Source: Pseudomonadota bacterium
GTDB taxonomy: Bacteria; Pseudomonadota; Alphaproteobacteria; Caulobacterales; Caulobacteraceae
DNA: 7,107 nucleotides
NCBI GenBank assembly: GCA_023390245.1
Contig: JAEWDF010000085.1
Location: 1-7,107, forward strand
Reading direction: 5' to 3'
Below the pieces are notes generated by a model that was given only the letters and a program-made list of their open reading frames with translations, searched no databases and had not been told where the DNA came from. Positions within the stretch are counted from its first letter, which is position 1. Each line of letters begins with the position of its first letter. This document shows positions 1 to 5,933 of this stretch, one piece after another. The position numbers were made by a program, and so were the translations under genes.

Positions 1-135
1 ACGCCCAAGCCCGCGCCCGCTCCGGCCGCCGCTGCTCCGGCGGCCGCGCCCCGACCGGTCGCGGCGCCCGCCGCCAAGCCGGAAAACAAGGGCTTCTTCG
101 CCAAGCTGGGCGACCTGATCTTCGGCAAGCGCTGA
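1..135 (+). CDS. C-terminal fragment of an unidentified protein with an Ala/Pro-rich tail
   Basis: Reading frame 1 is open from the window edge to a TGA at 133-135, giving 44 residues; the start lies outside the window. The visible part has two pieces: a low-complexity stretch of Ala, Pro and a few Lys/Arg (about residues 1-28), then a short amphipathic basic end (KGFFAKLGDLIFGKR). Such an Ala/Pro linker ending in a short Phe/Lys-rich tail occurs on many alphaproteobacterial envelope and DNA-associated proteins, so it does not identify the family. That it is a real gene end is supported by the strong terminator 19 bases after the stop and by codon use matching the neighbours. It points toward ligD, but the terminator suggests a separate transcript. 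No function is assigned. Confidence 0.7.
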   Translation, partial: TPKPAPAPAAAAPAAAPRPVAAPAAKPENKGFFAKLGDLIFGKR

Positions 136-154
136 GATCGACCAAAGACCGAAG

Positions 155-182
155 ACGCCGGGCGGAGACGCCCGGCGTTTTT
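155..182 (+). terminator. Intrinsic terminator after the upstream gene
   Basis: A perfect 10-bp GC-rich stem (155-164 paired with 169-178) with a GAGA tetraloop is followed directly by TTTT (179-182). It lies 19 bases after the stop of the fragment at 1-135 and before ligD, so it probably ends that transcript and isolates ligD. Confidence 0.9.
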
Positions 183-257
183 CCATGCCCGCCGCTTTCC
201 TCCCTGCGCCGATAGAGGCGTCGTTTCCCGTCGACGCGCGTTATCCGTGCGGACATT

Positions 258-266
258 GGAAGGGGA
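258..266 (+). promoter_or_regulatory. Ribosome binding site that sets the ligD start
   Basis: The purine-rich GGAAGGGGA lies four bases before the ATG at 271. An in-frame GTG at 247 would add eight residues but has no comparable site, and LigD homologues usually begin a few residues before the 'YRKKRDF' motif, so the ATG is preferred. Confidence 0.75.
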
Positions 267-270
267 CGCG

Positions 271-2835
271 ATGCGCGGCGAACTGGAAACCTATCGGAAG
301 AAGCGCGATTTCTCCGCCACGCCCGAACCGCGCGGCCGCAAGGGCGCGTCCAGGGGACGGCTGCGCTATCTGATCCAGCGCCACGCGGCGACGCGGCTGC
401 ACTACGATTTCCGCATCGAGCACGACGGCGTGCTGAAGTCCTGGGCGGTGACCAAGGCTCCGTCGCGCGATCCCACGATCAAGCGGCTGGCGGTGGAGGT
501 CGAGGACCATCCGCTGGATTACGGGTCCTTCGAGGGGACCATTCCCGGCGGCAACTACGGCGCCGGGACGGTGCAGATGTGGGACACGGGGACCTGGGAG
601 CCGCAGGACGCCGATCTGGACGCCGCCTTCCGCAAAGGGGTGGTGAAGCTGGAGCTGCATGGCGAGCGGCTCAAGGGCGGCTGGGCCCTGATCCGGCTGC
701 GGTCCGACCGGGGCAAGCCGTCCAAGCGCAACAACTGGCTGCTGGTGAAGGAGAAGGACGAATACGCCGTCGAGGGCGAGGGCGACGCCCTGATGGAGAT
801 CGACGCCTCGGTGACGACCGGCCGGTCGATGGCCGAGATCGCGGAGGGCAAACGGCGATGGACCTCGTCCAGGCCCGCCGCGCGCAAGGCGCCGCCCAAG
901 CCGAAGCCGACGAAGGCCCTGGCCTCCAGCGCCGGGGCGCCGCGCGCCTTCCTGCCGATCCAGTTCGCCAAGGTCGTCGACCATCCGCCGCCCGCCGCCG
1001 GCTGGGCCCATGAGATCAAGTTCGACGGCTACCGCATCCAGGTCTCGATCGGCGGCGGACGGGCCGTGCTGCGCACGCGCAAGGGGCTGGACTGGACCGC
1101 CAAATTCTCCGCTCTGGCGGCGCAGGCGGCGACCTGGCCCGACGCGGTGATCGACGGCGAACTGTGCGCCCTGGACAAGGACCACATGCCGGACTTCTCG
1201 GCGCTTCAGGCGGCGATCTCGGAAGGCCGGACCGAGAGCCTGGTCTATTTCGCCTTCGACCTTCTGTTCGAAGGCGACGAGGACCTGAGGGGCAAGCCCC
1301 TGTCGCATCGCAAGGCGCGGCTTCAGGCCTATTGCGACCGGGTGGGCCAGGCGGGGCCGAACCTGCGCTACGTCGAGCATTTCGCCTCGTCTGGCGAGGC
1401 GGTGTTGCGCAGCGCCTGCCGCATGGACCTGGAGGGCGTCATCTCCAAGCGGCTGGACGATCCCTATCGCGCGGGCCGCGGCGGTTCCTGGCTCAAGTCC
1501 AAGTGCCGGGGCCGCGACGAGGTGGTGATCGGCGGCTGGTCGTCGGAGGGCGGCTCGCGCCTGCGCTCGCTGCTGGTGGGGGTGCGTGAGGGCCGGGGCC
1601 TGCGCTACATGGGCCGCGTGGGGACCGGCTTCTCCGCCGTGCTCAGCAAGACCCTGCTTCCCGCCCTCAAGGCCGCCGCCGCCGACCGCAGCCCCTTCGT
1701 CGGCGAGACCACGCCCAAGGGCGGCCGCGACATCCACTGGCTAAAGCCGGTGCTGGTCGCCGAGATCGAGCACGCCGGGATCACGGAAGGCGGCAACGTG
1801 CGTCAGGCCGCGTACAAGGGATTGCGCGAGGACAAGACGGCGGCGGAAGTCACCGCCGAGCCGCAGCCGCCGGCCTCGGTCCCCGCGGCCGCGAAGTCCC
1901 CGGCCGCCAGGTCGACCGCCGCGCGCTCGGCGAAGGACAAGGTGGTGGTCGCCGGCGTGACCATCACCAACCCGGACAAGGTGCTGTGGCCCGCCAGCGG
2001 CGACCAGCCGGCGGTCACCAAGGCGGATCTGGCGCGCTACTACGAGAGGGCGGCGGAACGGCTGCTGCCGCATGTGGCGGACCGGCCGGTGTCGATCATC
2101 CGCGCGCCGGAGGGGATCGAGGGCGAACGCTTCTTCCAGCGCCACGCCATGCCCGGCCACAGCCCGCGCCTGAAGCTGATCGACGTCAGGGAGCGCAAGC
2201 CCTACGTCGGGGTGGCGGACGTCGGCGGCCTGGTCGCCATCGGCCAGTCGGGCGGGCTGGAACTGCACCCCTGGGGCTGCAAGCCGGGCGACCCGGAGAC
2301 GCCCGAGCAGATCACCTTCGACCTGGACCCCGACGAGGGCCTGGGCTTCGACGACGTGATCGAGGCGGCGCGCCTGCTGAAGCCGTATCTGGAGGACCTG
2401 GGCCTGACGCCCTTCGTCAAGACCACCGGCGGCAAGGGCCTGCACGTCGTTGTCCCGATCAGGGCCGACGGGCGCAGCCGCGTCGAATGGGACCAGGCCA
2501 AGGCCTTCGCCAAGGCCGTGTCCGAAGCCGTGCGCCGCGACCATCCGGAGCGCTTCACCACCACCCTGGCCAAGAAGGCGCGCGGCGGGAAGATCTTCCT
2601 CGACTATCTGCGCAACGGCCGGATGGCGACGGCGGTGGCGCCCTGGTCGCCCCGCGCGCGGCCCGGCGCGACCATCGCCTTTCCCCTGTCCTGGCCGCAG
2701 GTGAAGCCGGGCCTGCAGCCCAAGGCCTATACGATGGCCGCCGCCCCCGCCCTGCTGAAGAAGGCCGATCCGTGGAAGGACTTCCGCAAGGCCGAGGCGC
2801 CGCTCAGGCCCGCGCTGAAGAAGCTGGGGCTGTAG
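271..2835 (+). CDS. ligD: ATP-dependent DNA ligase D (phosphoesterase-ligase-polymerase fusion)
   Basis: This 854-residue protein is a complete bacterial non-homologous end-joining enzyme, which with Ku trims, fills and seals double-strand breaks. It has three domains in the Pseudomonas-type order. The 3'-phosphoesterase (about 5-165) keeps the metal-site residues H38, H44, D46, R48, H80 and Y84. The ATP-dependent ligase (about 225-520) has the nucleophile K250 in motif I (KFDGYR), motif III-type DGEL (295-298), FAFDLLF (327-333), motif IV EGVISK (388-393) and motif V WLKSKC (407-412), then an OB fold. The archaeo-eukaryotic primase-type polymerase (about 555-845) has D684 and D686 (DLD), KTTGGKGLHV (717-726) and D778. 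A Lys/Pro linker (about 200-218) and an Ala/Pro linker (about 527-555) join them. All key residues are intact, so all three activities are expected. Length matches the family (about 840 residues in Pseudomonas). No Ku gene is in the window. The gene appears to be transcribed alone. Confidence 0.97.
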   Translation: MRGELETYRKKRDFSATPEPRGRKGASRGRLRYLIQRHAATRLHYDFRIEHDGVLKSWAVTKAPSRDPTIKRLAVEVEDHPLDYGSFEGTIPGGNYGAGTVQMWDTGTWEPQDADLDAAFRKGVVKLELHGERLKGGWALIRLRSDRGKPSKRNNWLLVKEKDEYAVEGEGDALMEIDASVTTGRSMAEIAEGKRRWTSSRPAARKAPPKPKPTKALASSAGAPRAFLPIQFAKVVDHPPPAAGWAHEIKFDGYRIQVSIGGGRAVLRTRKGLDWTAKFSALAAQAATWPDAVIDGELCALDKDHMPDFSALQAAISEGRTESLVYFAFDLLFEGDEDLRGKPLSHRKARLQAYCDRVGQAGPNLRYVEHFASSGEAVLRSACRMDLEGVISKRLDDPYRAGRGGSWLKSKCRGRDEVVIGGWSSEGGSRLRSLLVGVREGRGLRYMGRVGTGFSAVLSKTLLPALKAAAADRSPFVGETTPKGGRDIHWLKPVLVAEIEHAGITEGGNVRQAAYKGLREDKTAAEVTAEPQPPASVPAAAKSPAARSTAARSAKDKVVVAGVTITNPDKVLWPASGDQPAVTKADLARYYERAAERLLPHVADRPVSIIRAPEGIEGERFFQRHAMPGHSPRLKLIDVRERKPYVGVADVGGLVAIGQSGGLELHPWGCKPGDPETPEQITFDLDPDEGLGFDDVIEAARLLKPYLEDLGLTPFVKTTGGKGLHVVVPIRADGRSRVEWDQAKAFAKAVSEAVRRDHPERFTTTLAKKARGGKIFLDYLRNGRMATAVAPWSPRARPGATIAFPLSWPQVKPGLQPKAYTMAAAPALLKKADPWKDFRKAEAPLRPALKKLGL

Positions 2836-2845
2836 CCCTTTCATA

Positions 2846-2969
2846 GTCATTCCGGGGCTGAGCGCAGCGAAGAACCCGGAAACCAGGACCGCACCCACGA
2901 TCGCGATCACATCCTGGTCCGGATGACGCACCCTGGATTCCGGGTTCGTCCTTCGGACGCCTCGAAGGG
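2846..2969. repeat. Mosaic intergenic palindromic repeat
   Basis: Between the converging ligD and nusG genes lies a nest of inverted repeats. Bases 2872-2887 match 2932-2947 inverted at 15 of 16 positions. Competing smaller pairs are 2850-2856 with 2875-2881 (7 bp), 2882-2888 with 2912-2918 (7 bp), and 2846-2855 with 2919-2927 (9 bp with one bulge). The centre holds a 10-bp palindrome GATCGCGATC (2899-2908), and a 5-bp hairpin follows at 2947-2959. The overlapping pairings allow alternative folds. Its style (GTCATTCCGG... AACCCGGA... CCGGGTTCG) resembles dispersed intergenic elements I associate with alphaproteobacterial genomes; the family assignment is inference. It could also slow or end ligD transcription, though it has no T-tract. 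Confidence 0.65.
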
Positions 2970-3028
2970 ACAAGTCGGGCCGCCGAACCCTCCCCGATCG
3001 AAGCGCACAGGCCACCCGCCGCGAAACG

Positions 3029-3057
3029 AAAAACGCGAGGCCGACGGCCTCGCGTTT
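3029..3057 (-). terminator. Intrinsic terminator of the secE-nusG transcript
   Basis: A perfect 12-bp stem (3031-3042 with 3046-3057) has a three-base loop. On the - strand it is followed by five T in all (complement of 3033-3029, overlapping the stem base), 27 bases after the nusG stop. On the + strand the trailing tract is only TTT, so it may serve ligD weakly, but the main direction is that of nusG. Confidence 0.88.
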
Positions 3058-3083
3058 CATCCGTTCGGATTGTCGGCGTCGGC

Positions 3084-3659
3084 TCAGCCCGCAACCTTCT
3101 CCACCTGGCCGTATTCCAGGTCGACCGGGGTGGCGCGGCCGAAGATGGACACGGCCACGCGCAGGCGCGCGTTCTCCTCGTCCACGCTCTCGACATTGCC
3201 GTCGAAGCTGGCGAAGGGCCCATCGGTGACCCGCACCTTCTCGCCGATGTCGAAGCGAATGGTGGGCTTCGGACGCTCGACGCCCTCTTCCACCACGCCG
3301 ATGATGTTCTGGACCTCGCGCTCGGATACCGGCAGCGGCTTGGTGCCGCCCGCGGCGCCCAGGAAGCCGGTGACCTTCGGGGTGTTCTTGACCAGGTGAT
3401 AGGCCTGGTCCGTCATCTCCATCTTCACCAGGACGTAGCCCGGGAAGAACTTGCGCTCGGAGTTCACCTTGCGGCCGCGGCGGATCTCGACGACGTCCTC
3501 GGTCGGCACCAGGATCTCGGAGAAGGCGTCCTCCAGTCCCTGCTGCTTGGCCTGGTCGCGCAGCTGTTCGGCGACCTTCTTCTCGAAGTTCGAATAGGCG
3601 TTGACGATGTACCACTTGTGGCGCGGGTTGGCCGGCTTGGCGGGCGCTGCATCGGTCAT
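3084..3659 (-). CDS. nusG: Transcription termination/antitermination factor NusG
   Basis: NusG binds RNA polymerase near the clamp, keeps elongation processive, and links transcription to Rho or to the ribosome. The 191-residue protein has the NGN domain at about 14-112 (starting HKWYIVNAYSNFEKKV, with the conserved FFPGYVLVKM at 71-80) and the KOW domain at about 136-190 (FDIGEKVRVTDGPFASFDG at 136-154, then SIFGRATPVDLEYGQVEKV). Length is close to the E. coli protein (181), with a short Ala/Pro extension at the N terminus. The start ATG (3659) is 13 bases after the secE stop, typical of one operon. The ribosome binding site is weak (AAGACG region), which could mean translational coupling to secE. 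It ends at a strong terminator, so rplK does not follow directly. Confidence 0.98.
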   Translation of the reverse strand: MTDAAPAKPANPRHKWYIVNAYSNFEKKVAEQLRDQAKQQGLEDAFSEILVPTEDVVEIRRGRKVNSERKFFPGYVLVKMEMTDQAYHLVKNTPKVTGFLGAAGGTKPLPVSEREVQNIIGVVEEGVERPKPTIRFDIGEKVRVTDGPFASFDGNVESVDEENARLRVAVSIFGRATPVDLEYGQVEKVAG

Positions 3660-3672
3660 GGAGACGTCTTTC

Positions 3673-3969
3673 TTACGAGCCGAGAGCGATGATCCAGCGG
3701 AAGGCGAAGCCCAGGCCGGTGTCCACCACCCAGAAGAAGATCGAGGCGATCAGCACCATGATGAAGACCATCACCGAGGTGATCCAGGTCTCCTTGCGGC
3801 TAGGCCACACGATCTTGCGGGCCTCGGCGCGAACCTGGCTGAAGAACTGAGCCGGGCTCGTCCTCTTCTTCGGTTCGGTCGGTTCGACCGCGATGGTCTG
3901 GCCCGCCGCAGCGGGCTGCAGCTTTCCGCCCATCTGCGGGCGCTTGCCGGTCGTCTTGGCCTTGGCCAT
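3673..3969 (-). CDS. secE: Preprotein translocase subunit SecE
   Basis: SecE is the small essential subunit that clamps SecY in the inner-membrane protein-export channel. The 98-residue protein has a basic, flexible N terminus (1-40), the amphipathic helix and hallmark motif RAEARKIVWPSRKETW (47-62), then one hydrophobic transmembrane helix (about 63-84) with a short C-terminal tail. This is the short single-span form found in most bacteria outside the enterics. I chose the ATG at 3969 because GAAGAG lies about seven bases before it and the sequence MAKAKTTGKRP is family-like. The upstream ATG at 4020 would add 17 residues encoded by the hairpin region and has no clear ribosome binding site. 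It lies between tRNA-Trp and nusG. Confidence 0.96.
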   Translation of the reverse strand: MAKAKTTGKRPQMGGKLQPAAAGQTIAVEPTEPKKRTSPAQFFSQVRAEARKIVWPSRKETWITSVMVFIMVLIASIFFWVVDTGLGFAFRWIIALGS

Positions 3970-3992
3970 CAGATGCTCTTCAAACAATTGAT

Positions 3993-4034
3993 CCTGTCGC
4001 CCCCAGATAGGGTGTCCCACCCGGAAGCGACAGG
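3993..4034 (-). ncRNA. Structured leader hairpin between tRNA-Trp and secE
   Basis: Read on the - strand, bases 4034 to 3993 fold into one continuous 18-bp stem with a six-base loop (GACACC). The outer eight pairs are perfect Watson-Crick (CCTGTCGC with GCGACAGG). Five of the inner ten pairs are G-U wobbles. Those wobbles would be A-C mismatches on the + strand, so the structure exists only in RNA transcribed with tRNA-Trp and secE. There is no T-tract after it, so it is not a standard terminator. Possible roles are an RNase III or processing site freeing the tRNA 3' end, an mRNA 5' stabiliser, or a control element for secE-nusG. A shorter alternative hairpin (GGGTG-GGA-CACCC) can form inside it. 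Confidence 0.65.
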
Positions 4035-4039
4035 GGAAA

Positions 4040-4115
4040 TGGCAGGAGTTGAGGGACTCGAACCCACGACCCCCGGTTTTGGAGACCGGTGCTCTACCAG
4101 CTGAGCTAAACTCCT
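4040..4115 (-). tRNA. trnW: tRNA-Trp (anticodon CCA)
   Basis: A complete 76-base tRNA cloverleaf is present, including an encoded CCA end. The acceptor arm pairs AGGAGTT with AACTCCT, followed by discriminator G and CCA (4042-4040). The D arm is GCTCAGCTGGTAGAGC. The anticodon stem CCGGT/ACCGG closes the loop CTCCAAA, so the anticodon is CCA (4082-4080) and the tRNA reads UGG as tryptophan. The T arm GTGGGTTCGAGTCCC is standard. It sits upstream of secE on the same strand, a gene order found widely in bacteria, and a promoter candidate lies 45 bases before it. Confidence 0.98.
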
Positions 4116-4159
4116 AGACGAAGCACGCGACCGTCGGCCGCGCATCCGCCAGAGGGGCG

Positions 4160-4188
4160 CGTATGCCTGACGCCGCCCCGCTTTTCAA
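4160..4188 (-). promoter_or_regulatory. Candidate promoter for tRNA-Trp-secE-nusG
   Basis: On the - strand TTGAAA (4188-4183) and CATACG (4165-4160) are separated by 17 bases, a fair match to a housekeeping sigma promoter. The following discriminator is GC-rich (CGCCCC), as is common for growth-rate and stringently controlled stable-RNA promoters. Transcription would begin near 4153, giving a leader of about 38 bases before the tRNA. It starts only 17 bases after the end of the CNNM-type gene. Confidence 0.5.
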
Positions 4189-4205
4189 GGCGGAAACCGC
4201 CGCCG

Positions 4206-5543
4206 CTAGTCCTCTTCCAGCCGGGCCTCGATGGCCTGCTGCTCGTCCTCGGCCTTCACCAGCTCCTTGAAGATCAGCTTGTCGATGCGTCGGTCGTCCA
4301 TGTCGACGACCTCGACCTCGAAGCGGCCGACCTGAAGGATCTCGCCCTCGTCCGGCACGCGCGACAGCTGGTGCAGGATCAGGCCGGCGACGGTGTGGAA
4401 GCCCTCGTGCTCGCCGAAGTCCTCGCCCAGCCGGTCGGCCAGGTCGTCCAGGTCGGTCTGGCCGTCCACCAGCCAGGAGCCGTCCTCGCGCTGGTGGATG
4501 TAGGCCTGCTCCTCGTCGTGCCCTTCGTTGAAGTCGCCGGCGATCATCTCCAGCAGGTCGGTGGCCGTCACCACCCCTTCGAAGGCGCCGTACTCGTCGA
4601 CGATGAAGGCCATGTGGACGCGCGATCCCTTCATGATCTCCAGCGCCTTCAGCACCGAGGTCGACTGCGGGATGAAGGCCGGTTCGGCGACCAGGCCCTC
4701 GATGTCGAATCGCCCGTCGGTCAGCAGGCTGTCCAGCAGGTCCTTCTTGTGGACCACGCCCAGCGGATTATCGACATCGTTCTCCCGCGCCACGACGATG
4801 CGCGAATAGGGGCAGGTGCGAATCTCCTCGCGCAACTGCTTCTCCGAATCGTCCAGCGCGATCCAGAACACCTCGTGACGCGGCGTCATGGCCACCCGCA
4901 CGGGGCGGTCGCCCAGGGTCAGGATCTCCTCGATCATTACCTGTTCCTCGGGCTCGATCAGGCCGGCCGAGGTGCCTTCCGCCAGGATGGTGGCGACCTC
5001 CTCCTGGGTGACATCGGACCCATCGCGGTCCTTCACGCCCAGCAGCTTCAGGATGCCCGAGGTCGAGGCGGTCAGCAGCCCGACGAACGGCTTCATCGCC
5101 AGCGCCAGCGTCGAGATCGGCTGCGCCATCTTGGAGGCGATGGTCTCGGGGAAGATCAGCGCCAGCCGCTTGGGCACCAGTTCGCCGACGATCAGCGAGA
5201 CATAGGTGATGCACACCACGACCACGGCCGTGGCGGCGAATTCGGTATAGGCGGCGACCGCCGGGAAGGCCGTCTCCAGGATTCGGTCAAGCTCTCCGGC
5301 GATGGTCGCCTGGCCATAGGCGCCGGCCAGGATGCCGATCAAGGTGATGCCCACCTGCACGGCGGACAGGAACTGCGTCGGCTCGTCCGACAGCTTCAGC
5401 GCCTTGCGGGCGCCGCGATCCCCCTTCTCCGCCCGGCTCTGCAGCTTGGATTTCCGGGAGGAGACGACCGCCAGTTCGGTCATGGCGAATAGGCCGTTGA
5501 GCACCACCAGGAGCAGAACGACGACGATAGCGATGAGCAGCAT
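4206..5543 (-). CDS. CNNM/CorC-family membrane protein (DUF21, CBS pair, CorC_HlyC domain)
   Basis: This 445-residue inner-membrane protein belongs to the family annotated as 'hemolysin' or 'HlyC/CorC transporter'; studied relatives act in magnesium/cobalt efflux (CorC, MpfA, CNNM) or polyamine export (PaeA/YtfL). The DUF21 domain (about 1-195) has hydrophobic segments near 2-24, 58-80, 98-120 and 142-168, with the conserved NGLFAMTELAVVSSRKSKL (16-34) and GELVPKRLAL (120-129). A CBS pair follows (about 212-335): MTPRHEVFWI (219-228), YSRIVV (246-251) and FIVDEYGAFEGVVTATDLLE (313-332). The CorC_HlyC domain (about 345-430) has DGSWLVDGQTDLDDL. The protein is full length and intact. A hemolysin role is unlikely; metal-ion or polyamine transport is the better guess, but the substrate cannot be told from sequence. 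The ATG at 5543 keeps the first membrane segment but lacks a clear ribosome binding site. It lies 93 bases after the small lipoprotein gene. Confidence 0.93.
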   Translation of the reverse strand: MLLIAIVVVLLLVVLNGLFAMTELAVVSSRKSKLQSRAEKGDRGARKALKLSDEPTQFLSAVQVGITLIGILAGAYGQATIAGELDRILETAFPAVAAYTEFAATAVVVVCITYVSLIVGELVPKRLALIFPETIASKMAQPISTLALAMKPFVGLLTASTSGILKLLGVKDRDGSDVTQEEVATILAEGTSAGLIEPEEQVMIEEILTLGDRPVRVAMTPRHEVFWIALDDSEKQLREEIRTCPYSRIVVARENDVDNPLGVVHKKDLLDSLLTDGRFDIEGLVAEPAFIPQSTSVLKALEIMKGSRVHMAFIVDEYGAFEGVVTATDLLEMIAGDFNEGHDEEQAYIHQREDGSWLVDGQTDLDDLADRLGEDFGEHEGFHTVAGLILHQLSRVPDEGEILQVGRFEVEVVDMDDRRIDKLIFKELVKAEDEQQAIEARLEED

Positions 5544-5636
5544 CTAGGGGGTGACGAACCGGCGCGGCGCGACAAACGGCGTCCGCCGCCGAACCTTAGG
5601 GGACAAAGGGCCCGATGGCGAGGATTTCCTTGCGCC

Positions 5637-5771
5637 TCAGCCGGCGCGCCCGGCCTCGACCGAGCCATAGGCGCCGCGCACGGGGCGGCCGTCGGCGTCA
5701 TATTGCGTCGCGCAGGCCGACATGCCGATCAGGGTGCCGATGAACAGGCCGATGTGGAGCGCGCGTCGCAT
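5637..5771 (-). CDS. Small putative lipoprotein, 44 residues
   Basis: I do not recognise the family. The 44-residue reading frame begins MRRALHIGLFIGTLIGMSAC: two Arg, a hydrophobic core of about 14 residues, and a lipobox-like MSAC with the acceptor Cys at 20. The predicted mature part is only 25 residues (CATQYDADGRPVRGAYGSVE plus a short end), hydrophilic with Gly and acidic residues. This would be exported, lipidated and anchored to a membrane facing the periplasm. Position -3 of the lipobox is Met instead of the usual Leu, so processing may be less efficient. The frame stays open far upstream as antisense of mutL, but only this part looks like protein. The Shine-Dalgarno match is weak. 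It diverges from mutL and precedes the CNNM-type gene on the same strand. Confidence 0.68.
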   Translation of the reverse strand: MRRALHIGLFIGTLIGMSACATQYDADGRPVRGAYGSVEAGRAG

Positions 5772-5804
5772 CAAGGTTACCGAAAACTTAACGTCCGTAT
5801 CGAA

Positions 5805-5833
5805 CGTAAGCCCCGGATTCGGGTTGCGGGCAA
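5805..5833 (-). promoter_or_regulatory. Possible promoter of the small lipoprotein gene with a GANTC site
   Basis: On the - strand TTGCCC (5833-5828) and CTTACG (5810-5805) are 17 bases apart, and a GANTC site (5816-5820) lies in the spacer. The -10 match is poor. The leader to the ATG at 5771 would be about 27 bases. The evidence is weak apart from spacing and position. Confidence 0.3.
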
Positions 5834-5894
5834 GCCGGCTCCCGCCTGGCGCGAAGACCACGGTTAAGCTTCGCCCGCCGAACCTCAGGCCGAA

Positions 5895-5924
5895 TTGGCG
5901 CGAATCCCCGGCGGGTTCTATCTT
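5895..5924 (+). promoter_or_regulatory. Candidate mutL promoter with a GANTC site in the spacer
   Basis: TTGGCG (5895-5900) and TATCTT (5919-5924) are separated by 18 bases. A GANTC site (GAATC, 5902-5906), the target of the alphaproteobacterial methylase CcrM, lies in the spacer. Initiation six to nine bases after the -10 would fall at about 5930-5933, right at the mutL ATG (5934), so the mRNA may be leaderless. Confidence 0.45.
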
Positions 5925-5933
5925 GACGGGTCC

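Noticed and set aside
185..373. 62-residue + strand frame before and into ligD
   Set aside because: It overlaps the ligD start in another frame, has no ribosome binding site, and starts just after the terminator T-tract.
241..1737. 498-residue open frame on the - strand opposite ligD
   Set aside because: Arg/Ala/Gly/His-rich translation without motifs, fully antisense to the well-supported ligD; a typical shadow in GC-rich coding DNA.
1741..3615. 624-residue open frame on the - strand spanning ligD end, the repeat and nusG
   Set aside because: It crosses a terminator and an intergenic repeat and overlaps nusG in another frame. The composition is shadow-like, with no domain.
3970..4020. Longer SecE start at 4020
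   Set aside because: The extra residues come from the hairpin region, resemble no SecE N terminus, and lack a ribosome binding site; ATG 3969 has GAAGAG before it.
4371..5492. 373-residue open frame on the + strand opposite the CNNM-type gene
   Set aside because: Asp/Gln/His/Arg-rich shadow of a gene with clear DUF21, CBS and CorC_HlyC motifs.
5544..5636. Possible terminator or promoter between the lipoprotein and CNNM-type genes
   Set aside because: A 5-bp stem followed by TTTGT and several T/C-rich hexamers exist on the - strand, but none is good enough to call.
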